Below, piece by piece: positions 15,260 to 25,185 of a stretch of 64,000 nt of DNA; within the stretch, counting starts at the first letter, position 1, and each line of letters opens with the position of its first letter. The position numbers and the translations under genes are program-made. Origin of the DNA: JBECKS01 sp964557005 (GTDB lineage Bacteria > Pseudomonadota > Gammaproteobacteria > Pseudomonadales > JBECKS01); contig CAZKYI010000001.1 of the NCBI GenBank assembly GCA_964557005.1, forward strand, positions 62,001-126,000, given 5' to 3'. Under the pieces are notes generated by a model. That model was not told where the DNA came from. It searched no databases and saw only the letters and a list, made by a program, of their open reading frames with translations.

Positions 15260-18062
15260 TTACAAAGCTACCCTCAATCTTCCTAACACCGAGTTCCCGA
15301 TGAAGGCGAACCTTGCCAATCGTGAGCCTGAATTTCTTGCACTCTGGCAGAAGCTGGATATTTATCAGCAGTTACGCACTGTACGCAAAGGACGCGAAAA
15401 ATTTGTTTTGCACGATGGCCCGCCTTATGCGAATGGAGATATTCATATTGGTCACTCGGTGAACAAAATTCTCAAGGACATCATTGTTAAATCAAAAGGT
15501 TTGAGTGGGTTTGATGCACCTTACGTACCTGGCTGGGATTGTCACGGCCTGCCGATTGAACTGAAAGTGGAAAAGAAAGTCGGCAAGGTTGGGCAGAAAG
15601 TGGATGCTGCAACCTTCAGAAAAGAATGTCGGGCGTATGCAGGACAACAAATTGAAGGACAGCTTAAAGATTTTGTGCGTTTGGGGGTGCTCGGTGATTG
15701 GGAGAACCCTTACCTCACCATGGATTACCGTTTTGAAGCCGATATTATTCGTGCACTTGGAAAAATTGTTCAAAATGGCCATTTGCTAAAAGGTTCCAAA
15801 CCTGTGCATTGGTGTATTGATTGTGCGTCGGCACTGGCTGAGGCAGAAGTTGAATATGAGGATAAAAAATCTCATGCGATTGATGTAGCTTTTCAATTCA
15901 GGGATTTGGCAGCGGTTTCACATCTGTTCAAACAGGAAAAGCTTGAACGTGTTTCTCTGGTTATCTGGACAACCACACCCTGGACTTTGCCTGCTAATAT
16001 GGCGGTGAGTATTCACCCTGAGCTGGAATATGTTCTGGTGAAATACAACACTGCGCATCTTGTCGTAGCGAAAGATTTGTTAGATACGTGTCGTGCGCGT
16101 TATCAGTCTGAACTACCTGAATTGGCCAGTGTGAAAGGCGCACAGCTTGAAAAGCTGGCCTTGCAACATCCTTTCTACCAGCGTGAAGTGCTCGTCATTC
16201 TTGGCGAGCACGTGACTACCGATGCAGGTACAGGTGCTGTGCATACTGCGCCAGGGCATGGTCAGGAAGACTTTATGGTAGGGCAGAAATATGGTTTGGA
16301 AGTGTATAACCCTGTAGGGAATAACGGCGTATTTGTTGAAGGTACCGAGTTGCTTGCAGGTATGCACGTTAATAAAGCTAATGAATTTATTATTAACTTG
16401 CTTGAACAAAACGATGTGTTGATTGCGCACGCAGAAATAACACACAGCTATCCACATTGCTGGCGACATAAAACCCCGATTATTTTCCGTGCTACACCAC
16501 AATGGTTTGTGAGCATGAAACAGAATGGCCTCGATGCAATGGCTAACAAAGCCATACAGGGGGTTGAATGGTTGCCGTCGTGGGGTAAGGCGCGTATTGA
16601 AAGCATGGTGGCAGAGCGCCCTGACTGGTGTATTTCGCGCCAGCGTACCTGGGGTGTGCCGATTGCCTTGTGTGTTCATAAACACACACAGCAGCTTCAT
16701 TCTGATACAGAGCAGTTAATTGAGAAGGTGGCCAAACTGGTGGAAGCCCAGGGTATTGATGGCTGGTTTAATCTGGATTTGAACGATTTGCTTGGTGAAG
16801 ACGCGAAACACTATGAAAAAGTCACCGATACTCTCGATGTCTGGTTTGATTCCGGTGTTACGCATTTTGCGGTGCTGGATCAACGCGCAGAATTGGGTTC
16901 ACCTGCGGATTTATATCTTGAAGGTTCCGATCAACATCGCGGCTGGTTCCAGTCCTCCCTGTTAACCAGTCTGGCGATTAAACAAAAAGCACCGTATAAA
17001 ACCGTGTTGACTTACAGTTTCACGGTCGATGCTCATGGTCGCAAGATGTCAAAATCTCTTGGCAATGTGGTGTCGCCTCAGGATGTCATCAGGCAATATG
17101 GCGCCGATATTATTCGCTTATGGGTTGCTGCGACGGACTATACAAAGGAAATGGCAGTTTCTGATGAGATTTTCAAACGTGTTGCCGATTCCTATCGTCG
17201 TATTCGCAATACAGCGCGTTTCTTGTTAGCAAACCTTGAAGGTTTTGATCCCAATCAGCATCAACTGCCATTAGATGAACTGGTGAGTATTGATCGCTGG
17301 GTGCTTGAGAAAGCGGCTGAGCTACAAACAGAGATTCAACAGAATTTTGATCAGTATCATTTTCATAATGTGTATCAAAAAATACATCATTTTTGCAGCA
17401 TTGAGCTGGGTTCTTTTTATCTGGATGTGATTAAGGATCGCCAGTACACCTGTCACGCTGACAGCGCTGCACGGCGTTCCACGCAAACCGCCATGTATCA
17501 TATTTTGCACGCGCTGGTACGCTGGATGTCTCCCGTGTTGAGTTTTACCGCAGAAGAAATCTGGTCATTCATGCCTGGTGAAAAAAGCGCATCGATTTTT
17601 CTGGAAGAATGGTACCCACTCACAGCTTTGTTACAGGCAGCACCTGCTTCAAAGCAGTTAGGGGAAGCGTTTTGGCAACAATTGTTTGAAGTGAGAAATG
17701 AAGTTAACAAAGCGCTGGAAATAAAACGCAATGCTGGTGAAATAAAATCAGGCTTGAGTGCTGAAGTCATTTTGTATTGCAGTGATGAACTTGTGCAAAC
17801 CTTGCGAGCGGTTGATGATGAATTACGCTTTGCGCTGATTTGTTCTTCAGTGACTGTTTTGAGTTTGAAAGATGCACAGGGGGAGTTACATCACGCTGAA
17901 AATGGTAATTTAAAAGTAGCTGTGCGTGTATCGGAACATCAAAAATGCGTGCGCTGCTGGCATTTCCGTGAAGATGTGGGCGCGGTTGCTGAGCACCCTG
18001 AAATCTGTGAGCGTTGTGTCGAAAACGTAGAAGGCCAAGGTGAGCAACGTCACTATATCTAG
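15252..18062 (+). CDS. ileS: Isoleucyl-tRNA synthetase
   Basis: 936 residues from ATG 15252 (MSDYKATLNLPNTEFPMK). The class I signatures are present: HIGH as HIGH in NGDIHIGHSVNK, and KMSKSLGNV. The CP1 editing domain (TTPWTLPAN, GTGAVHTAPGHGQEDF) and the C-terminal zinc finger (CVRCWH and CERC) are intact. The start overlaps the ribF stop by 8 bp and the end overlaps fkpB by 23 bp. In most relatives lspA would lie between ileS and fkpB; it is absent here. Confidence 0.97.
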   Translation: MSDYKATLNLPNTEFPMKANLANREPEFLALWQKLDIYQQLRTVRKGREKFVLHDGPPYANGDIHIGHSVNKILKDIIVKSKGLSGFDAPYVPGWDCHGLPIELKVEKKVGKVGQKVDAATFRKECRAYAGQQIEGQLKDFVRLGVLGDWENPYLTMDYRFEADIIRALGKIVQNGHLLKGSKPVHWCIDCASALAEAEVEYEDKKSHAIDVAFQFRDLAAVSHLFKQEKLERVSLVIWTTTPWTLPANMAVSIHPELEYVLVKYNTAHLVVAKDLLDTCRARYQSELPELASVKGAQLEKLALQHPFYQREVLVILGEHVTTDAGTGAVHTAPGHGQEDFMVGQKYGLEVYNPVGNNGVFVEGTELLAGMHVNKANEFIINLLEQNDVLIAHAEITHSYPHCWRHKTPIIFRATPQWFVSMKQNGLDAMANKAIQGVEWLPSWGKARIESMVAERPDWCISRQRTWGVPIALCVHKHTQQLHSDTEQLIEKVAKLVEAQGIDGWFNLDLNDLLGEDAKHYEKVTDTLDVWFDSGVTHFAVLDQRAELGSPADLYLEGSDQHRGWFQSSLLTSLAIKQKAPYKTVLTYSFTVDAHGRKMSKSLGNVVSPQDVIRQYGADIIRLWVAATDYTKEMAVSDEIFKRVADSYRRIRNTARFLLANLEGFDPNQHQLPLDELVSIDRWVLEKAAELQTEIQQNFDQYHFHNVYQKIHHFCSIELGSFYLDVIKDRQYTCHADSAARRSTQTAMYHILHALVRWMSPVLSFTAEEIWSFMPGEKSASIFLEEWYPLTALLQAAPASKQLGEAFWQQLFEVRNEVNKALEIKRNAGEIKSGLSAEVILYCSDELVQTLRAVDDELRFALICSSVTVLSLKDAQGELHHAENGNLKVAVRVSEHQKCVRCWHFREDVGAVAEHPEICERCVENVEGQGEQRHYI

Positions 18063-18552
18063 CGGTGCAGGTTTGAGCGTAGCGCCTAACACCTGTATTA
18101 CGCTGCACTTTTCCATTCATCTGGAAAACGGTGAAGTGATTGACAGTACACGCGATAGAACACCTGCAAGCTTTGTCTATGGAGATGGCAATCTTTTGCC
18201 TAATTTTGAAAAGCTCTTGCTTGGGTTGAAACAGGGGGACAAGCGCTCTTTCATATTGCCACCGGAAAAAGCTTTTGGTGTCTATAATCCTGACAATGAA
18301 CATGCCATTCCCAGAACGCAATTTTCAGCGGATATGCAATTACAGACAGGCTTGCTGATTGGTTTTCAGGGGCAGGCAGGTGAAGAACTTCCAGGATTGG
18401 TAAAAAGTATTAACGAACAGTTTGTACTGATAGACTTTAACCACCCTTTGGCAGGGAAAGAGATTATTTTTGAAGTGGAAATTCTTGCCTTGCAAAGTAT
18501 GACAGCCGAATCGCTGGTGCAGTGGATTGAACAGAAAATGCCTGCTTATTAA
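18040..18552 (+). CDS. fkpB: FKBP-type peptidyl-prolyl isomerase FkpB/SlpA
   Basis: 170 residues with the SlyD/SlpA-type FKBP half-domains around an insert-in-flap domain (GEVIDSTR, GDGNLLPNFEKLLLGL, PEKAFG, DFNHPLAGKEIIFEV). No His-rich metal tail. It starts at GTG 18040 inside the ileS end, with AAGG about 6 nt upstream, so translation is coupled. It is a cytoplasmic prolyl isomerase/chaperone that always sits before ispH. Confidence 0.93.
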   Translation: MSNVTISSGAGLSVAPNTCITLHFSIHLENGEVIDSTRDRTPASFVYGDGNLLPNFEKLLLGLKQGDKRSFILPPEKAFGVYNPDNEHAIPRTQFSADMQLQTGLLIGFQGQAGEELPGLVKSINEQFVLIDFNHPLAGKEIIFEVEILALQSMTAESLVQWIEQKMPAY

Positions 18553-18575
18553 TGCTGTGGCAAAAAGAGAACGGT

Positions 18576-19508
18576 ATGCAAATCAAATTGGCAAATCCTC
18601 GTGGTTTCTGTGCCGGAGTTGACCGGGCAATAGAGATTGTTGACAAGGCGCTGGAAATGTTTGGCGCGCCCATTTATGTGCGCCATGAAGTTGTTCACAA
18701 CAAATTTGTGGTCAATCGTTTGAAAGAAAAAGGTGCTATTTTTGTTGATGAGCTGAATGAAGTTCCAGATGGTAAAATTGTTATATTCAGCGCTCATGGC
18801 GTTGCAAAAGCGGTAGAGCAGGAGGCAATGCAGCGCGATTTAAAAGTGTTCGATGCCACTTGCCCTTTGGTAACCAAAGTACACATGCAGGTGCTCAATA
18901 TCAGCAAGAAAGCAATGGAATGTGTGTTGATTGGTCACGCAGGTCACCCTGAAGTAGAAGGTACGATGGGGCGTTTTGAGTCGATGGGCATCAATCAGAT
19001 TTATCTGGTCGAATCCGTGGAAGATGTTGCCACGCTGCAAGTGAATCACCCTGAGCAACTCCATTATGTCACACAGACCACTTTATCGGTGGATGATACG
19101 CAGGCGATTATCGAAGCGCTTGCAAGGAAATTTCCGCTGATACAAGGGCCGCGTCGTGATGATATTTGTTATGCCACACAGAACAGACAAGATGCGGTGA
19201 AGCAACTGGCGATGGAATGTGATTTGGTGTTAGTAGTTGGCTCGGTGAACAGTTCCAACTCCAATCGTTTAAAAGAGCTGGCAGAGCGTTGTGGCAGTGA
19301 GGCTTATCTGGTGGATAGCAAGGAGGATATTCAAACTGCATGGTTGGCAGGGAAGCGTTCAATCGGCATTACCGCAGGTGCTTCCGCGCCAGAAAATCTG
19401 GTGCAGGATGTTGTTAAATTTCTGCAAGCACAAGGAGGTGAGCTATATGGTGAGCTTCAAGGCGTGCAGGAAAATATGATTTTTGCCTTGCCTAAAGAAT
19501 TGCGTTAG
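18576..19508 (+). CDS. ispH: 4-hydroxy-3-methylbut-2-enyl diphosphate reductase
   Basis: About 310 residues starting MQIKLANPRGFCAGVDRAI, the canonical IspH start. The three cluster-ligand cysteines are in RGFCAGV, DATCPLV and GSVNSSNS-region neighbour DDICYATQ; HEVVHN, HGV and GHAGHPEVEGT hold the substrate-binding histidines and E. It performs the last step of the MEP pathway, giving IPP and DMAPP with a [4Fe-4S] cluster. An ATG at 18552 overlapping the fkpB stop (TAATG) would add 8 residues. ispD and ispF of the same pathway are at 39-40 kb. Confidence 0.96.
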   Translation: MQIKLANPRGFCAGVDRAIEIVDKALEMFGAPIYVRHEVVHNKFVVNRLKEKGAIFVDELNEVPDGKIVIFSAHGVAKAVEQEAMQRDLKVFDATCPLVTKVHMQVLNISKKAMECVLIGHAGHPEVEGTMGRFESMGINQIYLVESVEDVATLQVNHPEQLHYVTQTTLSVDDTQAIIEALARKFPLIQGPRRDDICYATQNRQDAVKQLAMECDLVLVVGSVNSSNSNRLKELAERCGSEAYLVDSKEDIQTAWLAGKRSIGITAGASAPENLVQDVVKFLQAQGGELYGELQGVQENMIFALPKELR

Positions 19509-20041
19509 CACGCCAGAGAATTTTGAATCTCGTTGTGATTGTGTAGTGGATAACTTCTGCCGCTGCCATTCACTTTAATCACCCGCCCAAAGCGTTCACT
19601 GTTTTTCGGACAATAGGAAATACCGGCGGTTTCCATCACTTCCCCGTTATGTTTGAAACGAATATAGGCTCTGCCAAAGGCAGCTTTGAGAACCAGTTGT
19701 GCTGTATCGTCGGGCAGTTTGAGATAGCTGAGCACAGTGTCAGAGGAATCCACCTGACGGTTCTGGTTATGATCGATAAAGATGAACATTTCCCCCGAAG
19801 AGCGTTGTGAACATTTTTTATCTTCAACCAGACAAAAAGTAATGGTCTGCTTTTGACTGAGTGCCTGTGAACGGGCGAAATCAAGCGCTTTTTTGAGCGT
19901 ATCGATACCGCTATCGGCCTGATGTGTTTGTATGCTGTGACTCAGGGACGGCATACCTGCCAGACATAGCAAGCCAAATAAGGCCAGAACAATCACTAAT
20001 TCCAATAATGAAAAACCCGGGGCGTGAACCATCCTGTTCAT
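19505..20041 (-). CDS. fimT: GspH/FimT-type pseudopilin
   Basis: 178 residues with a type III prepilin signal: short leader, G before FSLLELVIVLALFGLL with Glu at +5, cut by PilD. The C-terminal GspH domain has an FIDHNQNRQVDSSD stretch and conserved late cysteines. It is a minor pilin of the type IV pilus. It is transcribed with pilR/pilS polarity and converges on ispH, with stop codons overlapping by 4 bp. FimT versus FimU cannot be settled from sequence alone. Confidence 0.85.
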   Translation of the reverse strand: MNRMVHAPGFSLLELVIVLALFGLLCLAGMPSLSHSIQTHQADSGIDTLKKALDFARSQALSQKQTITFCLVEDKKCSQRSSGEMFIFIDHNQNRQVDSSDTVLSYLKLPDDTAQLVLKAAFGRAYIRFKHNGEVMETAGISYCPKNSERFGRVIKVNGSGRSYPLHNHNEIQNSLAC

Positions 20042-20073
20042 AAATATCCTTTTTATAATTTTGTTATACCAGT

Positions 20074-21468
20074 TTAATCGTCATCCAGTCCGAGTTTTTT
20101 CAAACGATAGCGCAGGGAACGAAATGACATGCCGAGCTTTTTGGCGGCAGCGGTGCGATTCCATTTGGTTTGCTCCAGCGCAGTGAGAATGGCCTGTTTT
20201 TCAATATCACTCAGATGTTCTTCCAGAGCGATGCCTTTGGGCAGTTGGGTATTTTCCTTGTTGTCTGATGCACTGATGTCTGGTGCATGGAGATTGCCTG
20301 TGCCAGATGCCGACAGTTGCAGGTGTTCGGGTTTCAATATGCCAGATTCACATAAGGTAATGGCACGTTCGAGCGTGTTTTCCAGCTCTCTCACATTTCC
20401 GGGGAAAGCGTAATTTTGCAAAATGGCAAGCGTTTCAGGTGCTACTTCGGGTTTTTCGATTTGCCATTCTCCGCTGATTTTGTTGATGAAAAATTCCACT
20501 AACAGCGGAATATCGGCGGCTCTTTCTCTTAATGCAGGCACATGCAGTTGAATGACATTGATGCGATAAAACAAATCCTGTCGAAACAGATTTTTATCAA
20601 CCAGAGCACTTAAATCCTGATGTGTTGCACTGAGAATGCGCACATCAACAGGTGTTTCTTCCTGGGCACCAACAGGGCGAATCGCCTTTTCCTGAATCGC
20701 TCGTAGCAATTTTACCTGCATGTTCAAGGGTAAATCGGCGACTTCATCGAGAAACAGTGTGCCACCATTGGCAGCACTGAATAATCCTTCCTTGTGGGTG
20801 TTGGCTCCGGTAAAACTGCCTTTGCGATGGCCAAAAAATTCACTTTCCATTAACTCGCCAGGAATAGCGCCACAATTCACTGCAATAAAGGGTGAATCTG
20901 CGCGCGGGCCTAGCGCATGAATTTGTCGTGCGACAATTTCCTTGCCAGAACCGGATTCACCACTGATGTAAATAGGTGCCTGACTTCGGGCAATCTTGAT
21001 GATCTTGTTACGCAATTCCTGAATAGACGCTGTTTCACCAATCAGGCTGGGTGTGTGTGTGCCTGTTGGTGTTTGAACCTTGGGTTCAACTTCCATGCGC
21101 AGTGCAGTGTTGACCAGTTCGCGCAAGCGATTCAAATCGATGGGCTTGCTGACAAAATCGAAAGCACCTGCTTTCAGGGAGTCAATGGCGGTTTCAATGC
21201 TGCCATAAGCGGTAATCACCGCAACGGGCATATGTGGTCGGGTTTCCTGTATGTATTTAACCAGCTCGATACCTGTGCCATCGGGCAAGCGCATGTCGGT
21301 TAAACAAAGATTGTAGTGTTCGTTTTGCAAATGCCGTTTGGCACTGTGTACATCGGCAGCGCTGCGTGTTTCCAGTTCCATACGTGAAAGCGTGATGGCG
21401 AGTAGTTCGCGAATATCGGGTTCATCATCAACGATGAGTACTTTGTGTCTGCTACGGGTTTCAGACAT
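20074..21468 (-). CDS. pilR: Sigma54-dependent response regulator PilR
   Basis: 464 residues: receiver with phospho-acceptor Asp58 (LCLTDMRLPDG) and Lys in VSKPID; AAA+ domain with GESGSGKE (Walker A), GSFTGA (sigma54 contact loop) and GGTLFLDEV (Walker B); C-terminal Fis-type HTH (NRTAAAKKLGMSFRSLRYRL). It activates pilin transcription with sigma54 when phosphorylated by PilS. It is downstream of pilS in the same operon, 59 bp apart. Identity rests on family features plus pilS and fimT neighbours. Confidence 0.92.
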   Translation of the reverse strand: MSETRSRHKVLIVDDEPDIRELLAITLSRMELETRSAADVHSAKRHLQNEHYNLCLTDMRLPDGTGIELVKYIQETRPHMPVAVITAYGSIETAIDSLKAGAFDFVSKPIDLNRLRELVNTALRMEVEPKVQTPTGTHTPSLIGETASIQELRNKIIKIARSQAPIYISGESGSGKEIVARQIHALGPRADSPFIAVNCGAIPGELMESEFFGHRKGSFTGANTHKEGLFSAANGGTLFLDEVADLPLNMQVKLLRAIQEKAIRPVGAQEETPVDVRILSATHQDLSALVDKNLFRQDLFYRINVIQLHVPALRERAADIPLLVEFFINKISGEWQIEKPEVAPETLAILQNYAFPGNVRELENTLERAITLCESGILKPEHLQLSASGTGNLHAPDISASDNKENTQLPKGIALEEHLSDIEKQAILTALEQTKWNRTAAAKKLGMSFRSLRYRLKKLGLDDD

Positions 21469-21527
21469 GTGTTATAGACCTGTTATTTTTGCCGTGTATT
21501 TTTTGAAACATGATAATACGTTTTGAT

Positions 21528-23138
21528 TCACGATGAAAAACTGATTCTGAAACAGCCGCCTGATTGTGATGTATTTTGCAAATAGCTCAGCGTGCAACGA
21601 TTGTTTTCACACAGCTCTTTTGCAATATAAAGCCCCAGGCCACTGCCTTTGGAATCGGTGGTGAAAAATGGCTCAAAAATCTTGTCCACTGTTTTGGGAT
21701 CAACTCCCGTCCCCTTGTCGATAATGTCGATATAATGTCGCTGATGAGCATCATCAAAACCACATTCGAGACGAATGTAGTGTTCCGCACTGTAGGCAAA
21801 GGAATAGCGCAAGCCATTTTCGCACAGATTGGTAAGTACCTGACCCAACTGGCTGACATCGATTTCAATGTGAGAAACATTTTTTGAAATAGCGTAGGCA
21901 AAAATAATGTCATAGGGTTTGGCTGCCTTGAATTCACGGATAAAAGTTTTCACCCATTCGCCCAGATGCACACGCTCAAATTTTCCGGTTTTTTGTCGGG
22001 AGAGTTGCAACACATTTTCGATGATGCGATTCATGCGTATTGAATGTTGCTGAATAATATCGGTGAGTCGTTTGTCTGCTTCCGCAAGTGAAGTCGATTC
22101 CTGTAACAGCTGTGCCGCATGGCTGATTGCGCCTAAAGGATTTCTGATTTCATGGGCTATGCCGGCAGTGAGTGTGCCTAAAGAAGCCAGTTTCATTTTT
22201 TGTGCCTGTGCAGAAAGCAGTGAAGCATCATCGATAAAGATGACTGTGCCCGCAGGATGCTCTGTTTGTCCAAGCGGTGCAAAACTGGCATGTAAACTGA
22301 TGCCACTGTTGCCGCTTCTGAAGGTTTCGGTGGTGCTGTCCGGATTATCTTTCCATGCTTTCACCTGCCGTGCGAGGTTGGGAGAAATTTCCTCAATGCC
22401 GGTGTTGTCAGGGAAGCTGGGATTTTGTAACAGTCGCCAGGCAGCGGTGTTCATGAATTTCAAACGTAACCATTCATCAACCACGATAACGCCATTGGGC
22501 ATCAGTTCGATAATTTGCTCGTTGATTTTTTCAAGTGTTTGCACCTGTTCGGTTTGCTCCGATAACAGTTGCTCACTGGTGCGCAAACGCTCGGACAACT
22601 GTTGCACCGTGAGTGCAGCACCAAACAAGGCCAGACCCAGAATGCCGCTGGTGCCGAATTGATCGCCTTTTAAATCACCCGATACATAAAGATAAATTTG
22701 TTCGCCGAGAATGGTCAGGCTGGCAAAAGCTGCAATAAACAGTGCAAGCCGCCTCGGCAGGAAAATGCCCGCAGCAGCGACAGTGGCAACCATCATAATC
22801 GCAAGCGTGGCCTGCAAACCGCCACTGAAATGGATAAAGCTGCTGATGGCCAGAACATCGATAAAAAATACAAATAACACACCGGTGTCGTGGATTTGTG
22901 GCAGTTGTTTAAACAGGGTTTGTGCGAAACTGATGATGCAAAAAACCAGATAGATACAGGCGATAACAAGAAAGACGGCAGGATTTTCCTTGCCAGGAAC
23001 AGCGTTGGTACTGTCGAGCATAAAGATGCTGAGCAGCGCGCTAATTTGCAGCAGACGATAAGCGCTATAAATACGCAAGGCGGTCAGCAGCGAATCGCTT
23101 TTTGCCAGTCTTGCTTCTGTATGCGTGAGTACATTCAT
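21528..23138 (-). CDS. pilS: Sensor histidine kinase PilS
   Basis: About 536 residues: an N-terminal block of about six membrane helices (to residue ~185), a coiled coil, a PAS-like domain (LMPNGVIVVDEWLRLKFMN), the H box AHEIRNPLGAIS, an N box (LCENGLRYSF) and G boxes (DKGTGV, GSGLGLYIAKEL). It monitors membrane pilin and controls PilR. I use ATG 23138, whose ATGA overlaps the stop of the upstream small gene; a TTG at 23174 would start inside that gene. Confidence 0.92.
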   Translation of the reverse strand: MNVLTHTEARLAKSDSLLTALRIYSAYRLLQISALLSIFMLDSTNAVPGKENPAVFLVIACIYLVFCIISFAQTLFKQLPQIHDTGVLFVFFIDVLAISSFIHFSGGLQATLAIMMVATVAAAGIFLPRRLALFIAAFASLTILGEQIYLYVSGDLKGDQFGTSGILGLALFGAALTVQQLSERLRTSEQLLSEQTEQVQTLEKINEQIIELMPNGVIVVDEWLRLKFMNTAAWRLLQNPSFPDNTGIEEISPNLARQVKAWKDNPDSTTETFRSGNSGISLHASFAPLGQTEHPAGTVIFIDDASLLSAQAQKMKLASLGTLTAGIAHEIRNPLGAISHAAQLLQESTSLAEADKRLTDIIQQHSIRMNRIIENVLQLSRQKTGKFERVHLGEWVKTFIREFKAAKPYDIIFAYAISKNVSHIEIDVSQLGQVLTNLCENGLRYSFAYSAEHYIRLECGFDDAHQRHYIDIIDKGTGVDPKTVDKIFEPFFTTDSKGSGLGLYIAKELCENNRCTLSYLQNTSQSGGCFRISFSS

Positions 23139-23371
23139 TGAGGGCTGTGTTGCGAAAGATGTTCTTTTGAGCAAAAGAAAACCCCCTGCGCATTTTTTAC
23201 GCCCCGGGTTTCAGGCACATGCAAATTGCAGTGTTCACATTTTTTCATCAAGGCGGGAGTGGCATCGTTTGTGCCTTGTTCGGCCGAGCTGGAAGACCCT
23301 GTGAGATAAATGCGTCTTACCAGCCACGCGGCTGCCACGACAAGGCCAATGAGTAGTAAAAGTCTTCCCAT
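23135..23371 (-). CDS. PP0621 family small membrane-anchored zinc-ribbon protein
   Basis: 78 residues: an N-terminal membrane helix (LLLLIGLVVAAAWLVRRIYL), a low-complexity linker and a putative zinc site (CEHCNLHVP, then FCSKEHL). Proteins of this form sit directly upstream of pilS in pseudomonads and relatives. ATGA overlap with pilS indicates cotranslation. Function unknown; a link to PilS signalling is only inference from linkage. Confidence 0.82.
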   Translation of the reverse strand: MGRLLLLIGLVVAAAWLVRRIYLTGSSSSAEQGTNDATPALMKKCEHCNLHVPETRGVKNAQGVFFCSKEHLSQHSPQ

Positions 23372-23454
23372 GAATGAAACCCTCTGTGTTTGAGAACAAG
23401 CGCCCAGCAGTTAGAATGAGGCGGATTTTTAACCAACAGTATCTTGGCAAATTC

Positions 23455-25107
23455 ATGAATGTTCAACCGTGTCATTGTGTGCTGGCCCAGCTTGATTTTC
23501 TCGTAGGCGATTTTGAAGGCAATGCGAATTTAATCATTGCCACTGCCAATCAACTGGCAGCACAAAGCGCTGTCGATGTATTGATTTTTTCAGAACTGTG
23601 TTTGAGTGCGTACCCACCTGAAGATTTGTTATTTCGGGAAAGTCTTGCCAAACGTGTGAATCAGCAATTTGAGAGAATTTTTGAAGCCAGTCTGGACTGG
23701 CCTTTTCATGTGGTGCTCGGTTATCCGGAGCAAGTAGCAGCGGGGCAGGTGTTTAACAGTGCTGCGGTGATTTATCAGGGAAAGTTGCTTGCCAATTATC
23801 GCAAGCAGTGTTTACCCAACTATCAGGTGTTCGACGAAAAACGCTATTTCCAAAGTGGCTCACACCCATGTGTGTTTGAGGTGAAAGGCTTTGTGATTGG
23901 GTTAACCATTTGTGAAGACCTTTGGTTTGAAGCGCCTGCCAAAATGGCACAACAGGCAGGGGCACAGGTGCTGGTGAATATCAATGCTTCCCCTTTTCAC
24001 CTGGGCAAGATGGCTGAACGAAAACGGGTATTGCGTGAGCGTTCCAGCACGCTGGGTTTACCGATTATTTATAGCCATTGTGTGGGCGGTCAGGACGAAC
24101 TGGTGTTCGATGGCGGCTCGATGATTTTCGACGCACAAGGCGTTTGCCTGTGTGAAGCGCCCCGTTTTGAGACTGCGCTTTTGCCTTTTACGCTGTGTAA
24201 AACTAACAATACCCTCGACATTCAACATCAATTTCCAGTGAGCAAGGAGCTGCCTGAACTTGAAGAGTTGTATCGGGCACTGGTGATGGGGGTGAGGGAT
24301 TACGTCAATAAGAACCGTTTTAAAGGGGTGGTGCTGGGCCTTTCAGGTGGTATTGATTCGGCACTGACTCTGGCGATTGCGGTGGAAGCACTGGGCAAGG
24401 AACGTGTGGAAGCGGTGATGATGCCGTTTCGCTATACCTCGCAGATGAGCAAGGACGATGCCGCTGCACAGGCAAGTACCCTCGGTGTGCGTTATCAATC
24501 GATTGCCATTGAATCTATCTATGCCGCTTTTATGGAAGCACTGGCGGGTGAATTTGCAGGGACAAAAGCGGATACCACCGAAGAAAACTTGCAGGCACGC
24601 TGTCGCGGTGTGTTGCTGATGGCCATTTCAAATAAAAAAGGTTATCTGGTTTTGACTACGGGTAACAAAAGCGAAATGGCGGTGGGTTATTCCACTTTGT
24701 ATGGCGATATGGCAGGTGGGTTTGATGTGCTCAAAGATGTGCCAAAAACCCTGGTGTTTCGCCTTGCGGCGTGGGTGAATCAGCGGGCAGGGTTTGTTGT
24801 TATTCCGCAGCGGGTGATTGAGCGCCCGCCTTCGGCCGAATTGGCACCTGATCAAAAAGATGAAGACTCGCTGCCGCCTTATGATGTGCTCGATCAGATT
24901 CTCGCCTTGTATGTGGAAAAAGACCAAAGCGCAGAAGCCATCATCAAGGCAGGTTTTAATCGGGAGCAGGTGTATCGCGTGTTACGTCTGGTTGACGTGA
25001 ATGAATATAAACGCCGTCAGGCACCCATTGGTACGCGGGTGACACCACGCGCCTTTGGCAAGGACAGGCGTTACCCTGTGACCAACGCATGGAAGATTGG
25101 TGAATAA
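23455..25107 (+). CDS. nadE: Glutamine-dependent NAD+ synthetase
   Basis: 550 residues. The N-terminal nitrilase-type glutaminase has Glu in FSELCLSAYPPEDLL, Lys in YRKQCLPNY and Cys in GLTICEDLWFE. The C-terminal synthetase has the PP-loop LGLSGGIDSALTLAI and TTGNKSEMAVGY. It amidates deamido-NAD using glutamine. I chose ATG 23455 (MNVQPCHCVLAQLDF) because family members begin close to the AQLDFLVGD strand; earlier in-frame ATGs at 23374 and 23416 exist. It is divergent from the pilS operon. Confidence 0.95.
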   Translation: MNVQPCHCVLAQLDFLVGDFEGNANLIIATANQLAAQSAVDVLIFSELCLSAYPPEDLLFRESLAKRVNQQFERIFEASLDWPFHVVLGYPEQVAAGQVFNSAAVIYQGKLLANYRKQCLPNYQVFDEKRYFQSGSHPCVFEVKGFVIGLTICEDLWFEAPAKMAQQAGAQVLVNINASPFHLGKMAERKRVLRERSSTLGLPIIYSHCVGGQDELVFDGGSMIFDAQGVCLCEAPRFETALLPFTLCKTNNTLDIQHQFPVSKELPELEELYRALVMGVRDYVNKNRFKGVVLGLSGGIDSALTLAIAVEALGKERVEAVMMPFRYTSQMSKDDAAAQASTLGVRYQSIAIESIYAAFMEALAGEFAGTKADTTEENLQARCRGVLLMAISNKKGYLVLTTGNKSEMAVGYSTLYGDMAGGFDVLKDVPKTLVFRLAAWVNQRAGFVVIPQRVIERPPSAELAPDQKDEDSLPPYDVLDQILALYVEKDQSAEAIIKAGFNREQVYRVLRLVDVNEYKRRQAPIGTRVTPRAFGKDRRYPVTNAWKIGE

Positions 25108-25124
25108 ACAAAAGAAGGGTGAAT

Positions 25125-25164
25125 AAAAAAGGCTCGCATCAAATATAAGAAGCGAGCCTTTTTT
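25125..25164. terminator. Bidirectional terminator after nadE
   Basis: AAAAAAGGCTCGC / GCGAGCCTTTTTT stem with a 14-nt loop. Serves nadE rightward and the envelope-protein pseudogene leftward. Confidence 0.92.
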
Positions 25165-25185
25165 AGTGTTCGGGAAAATAAAGTT

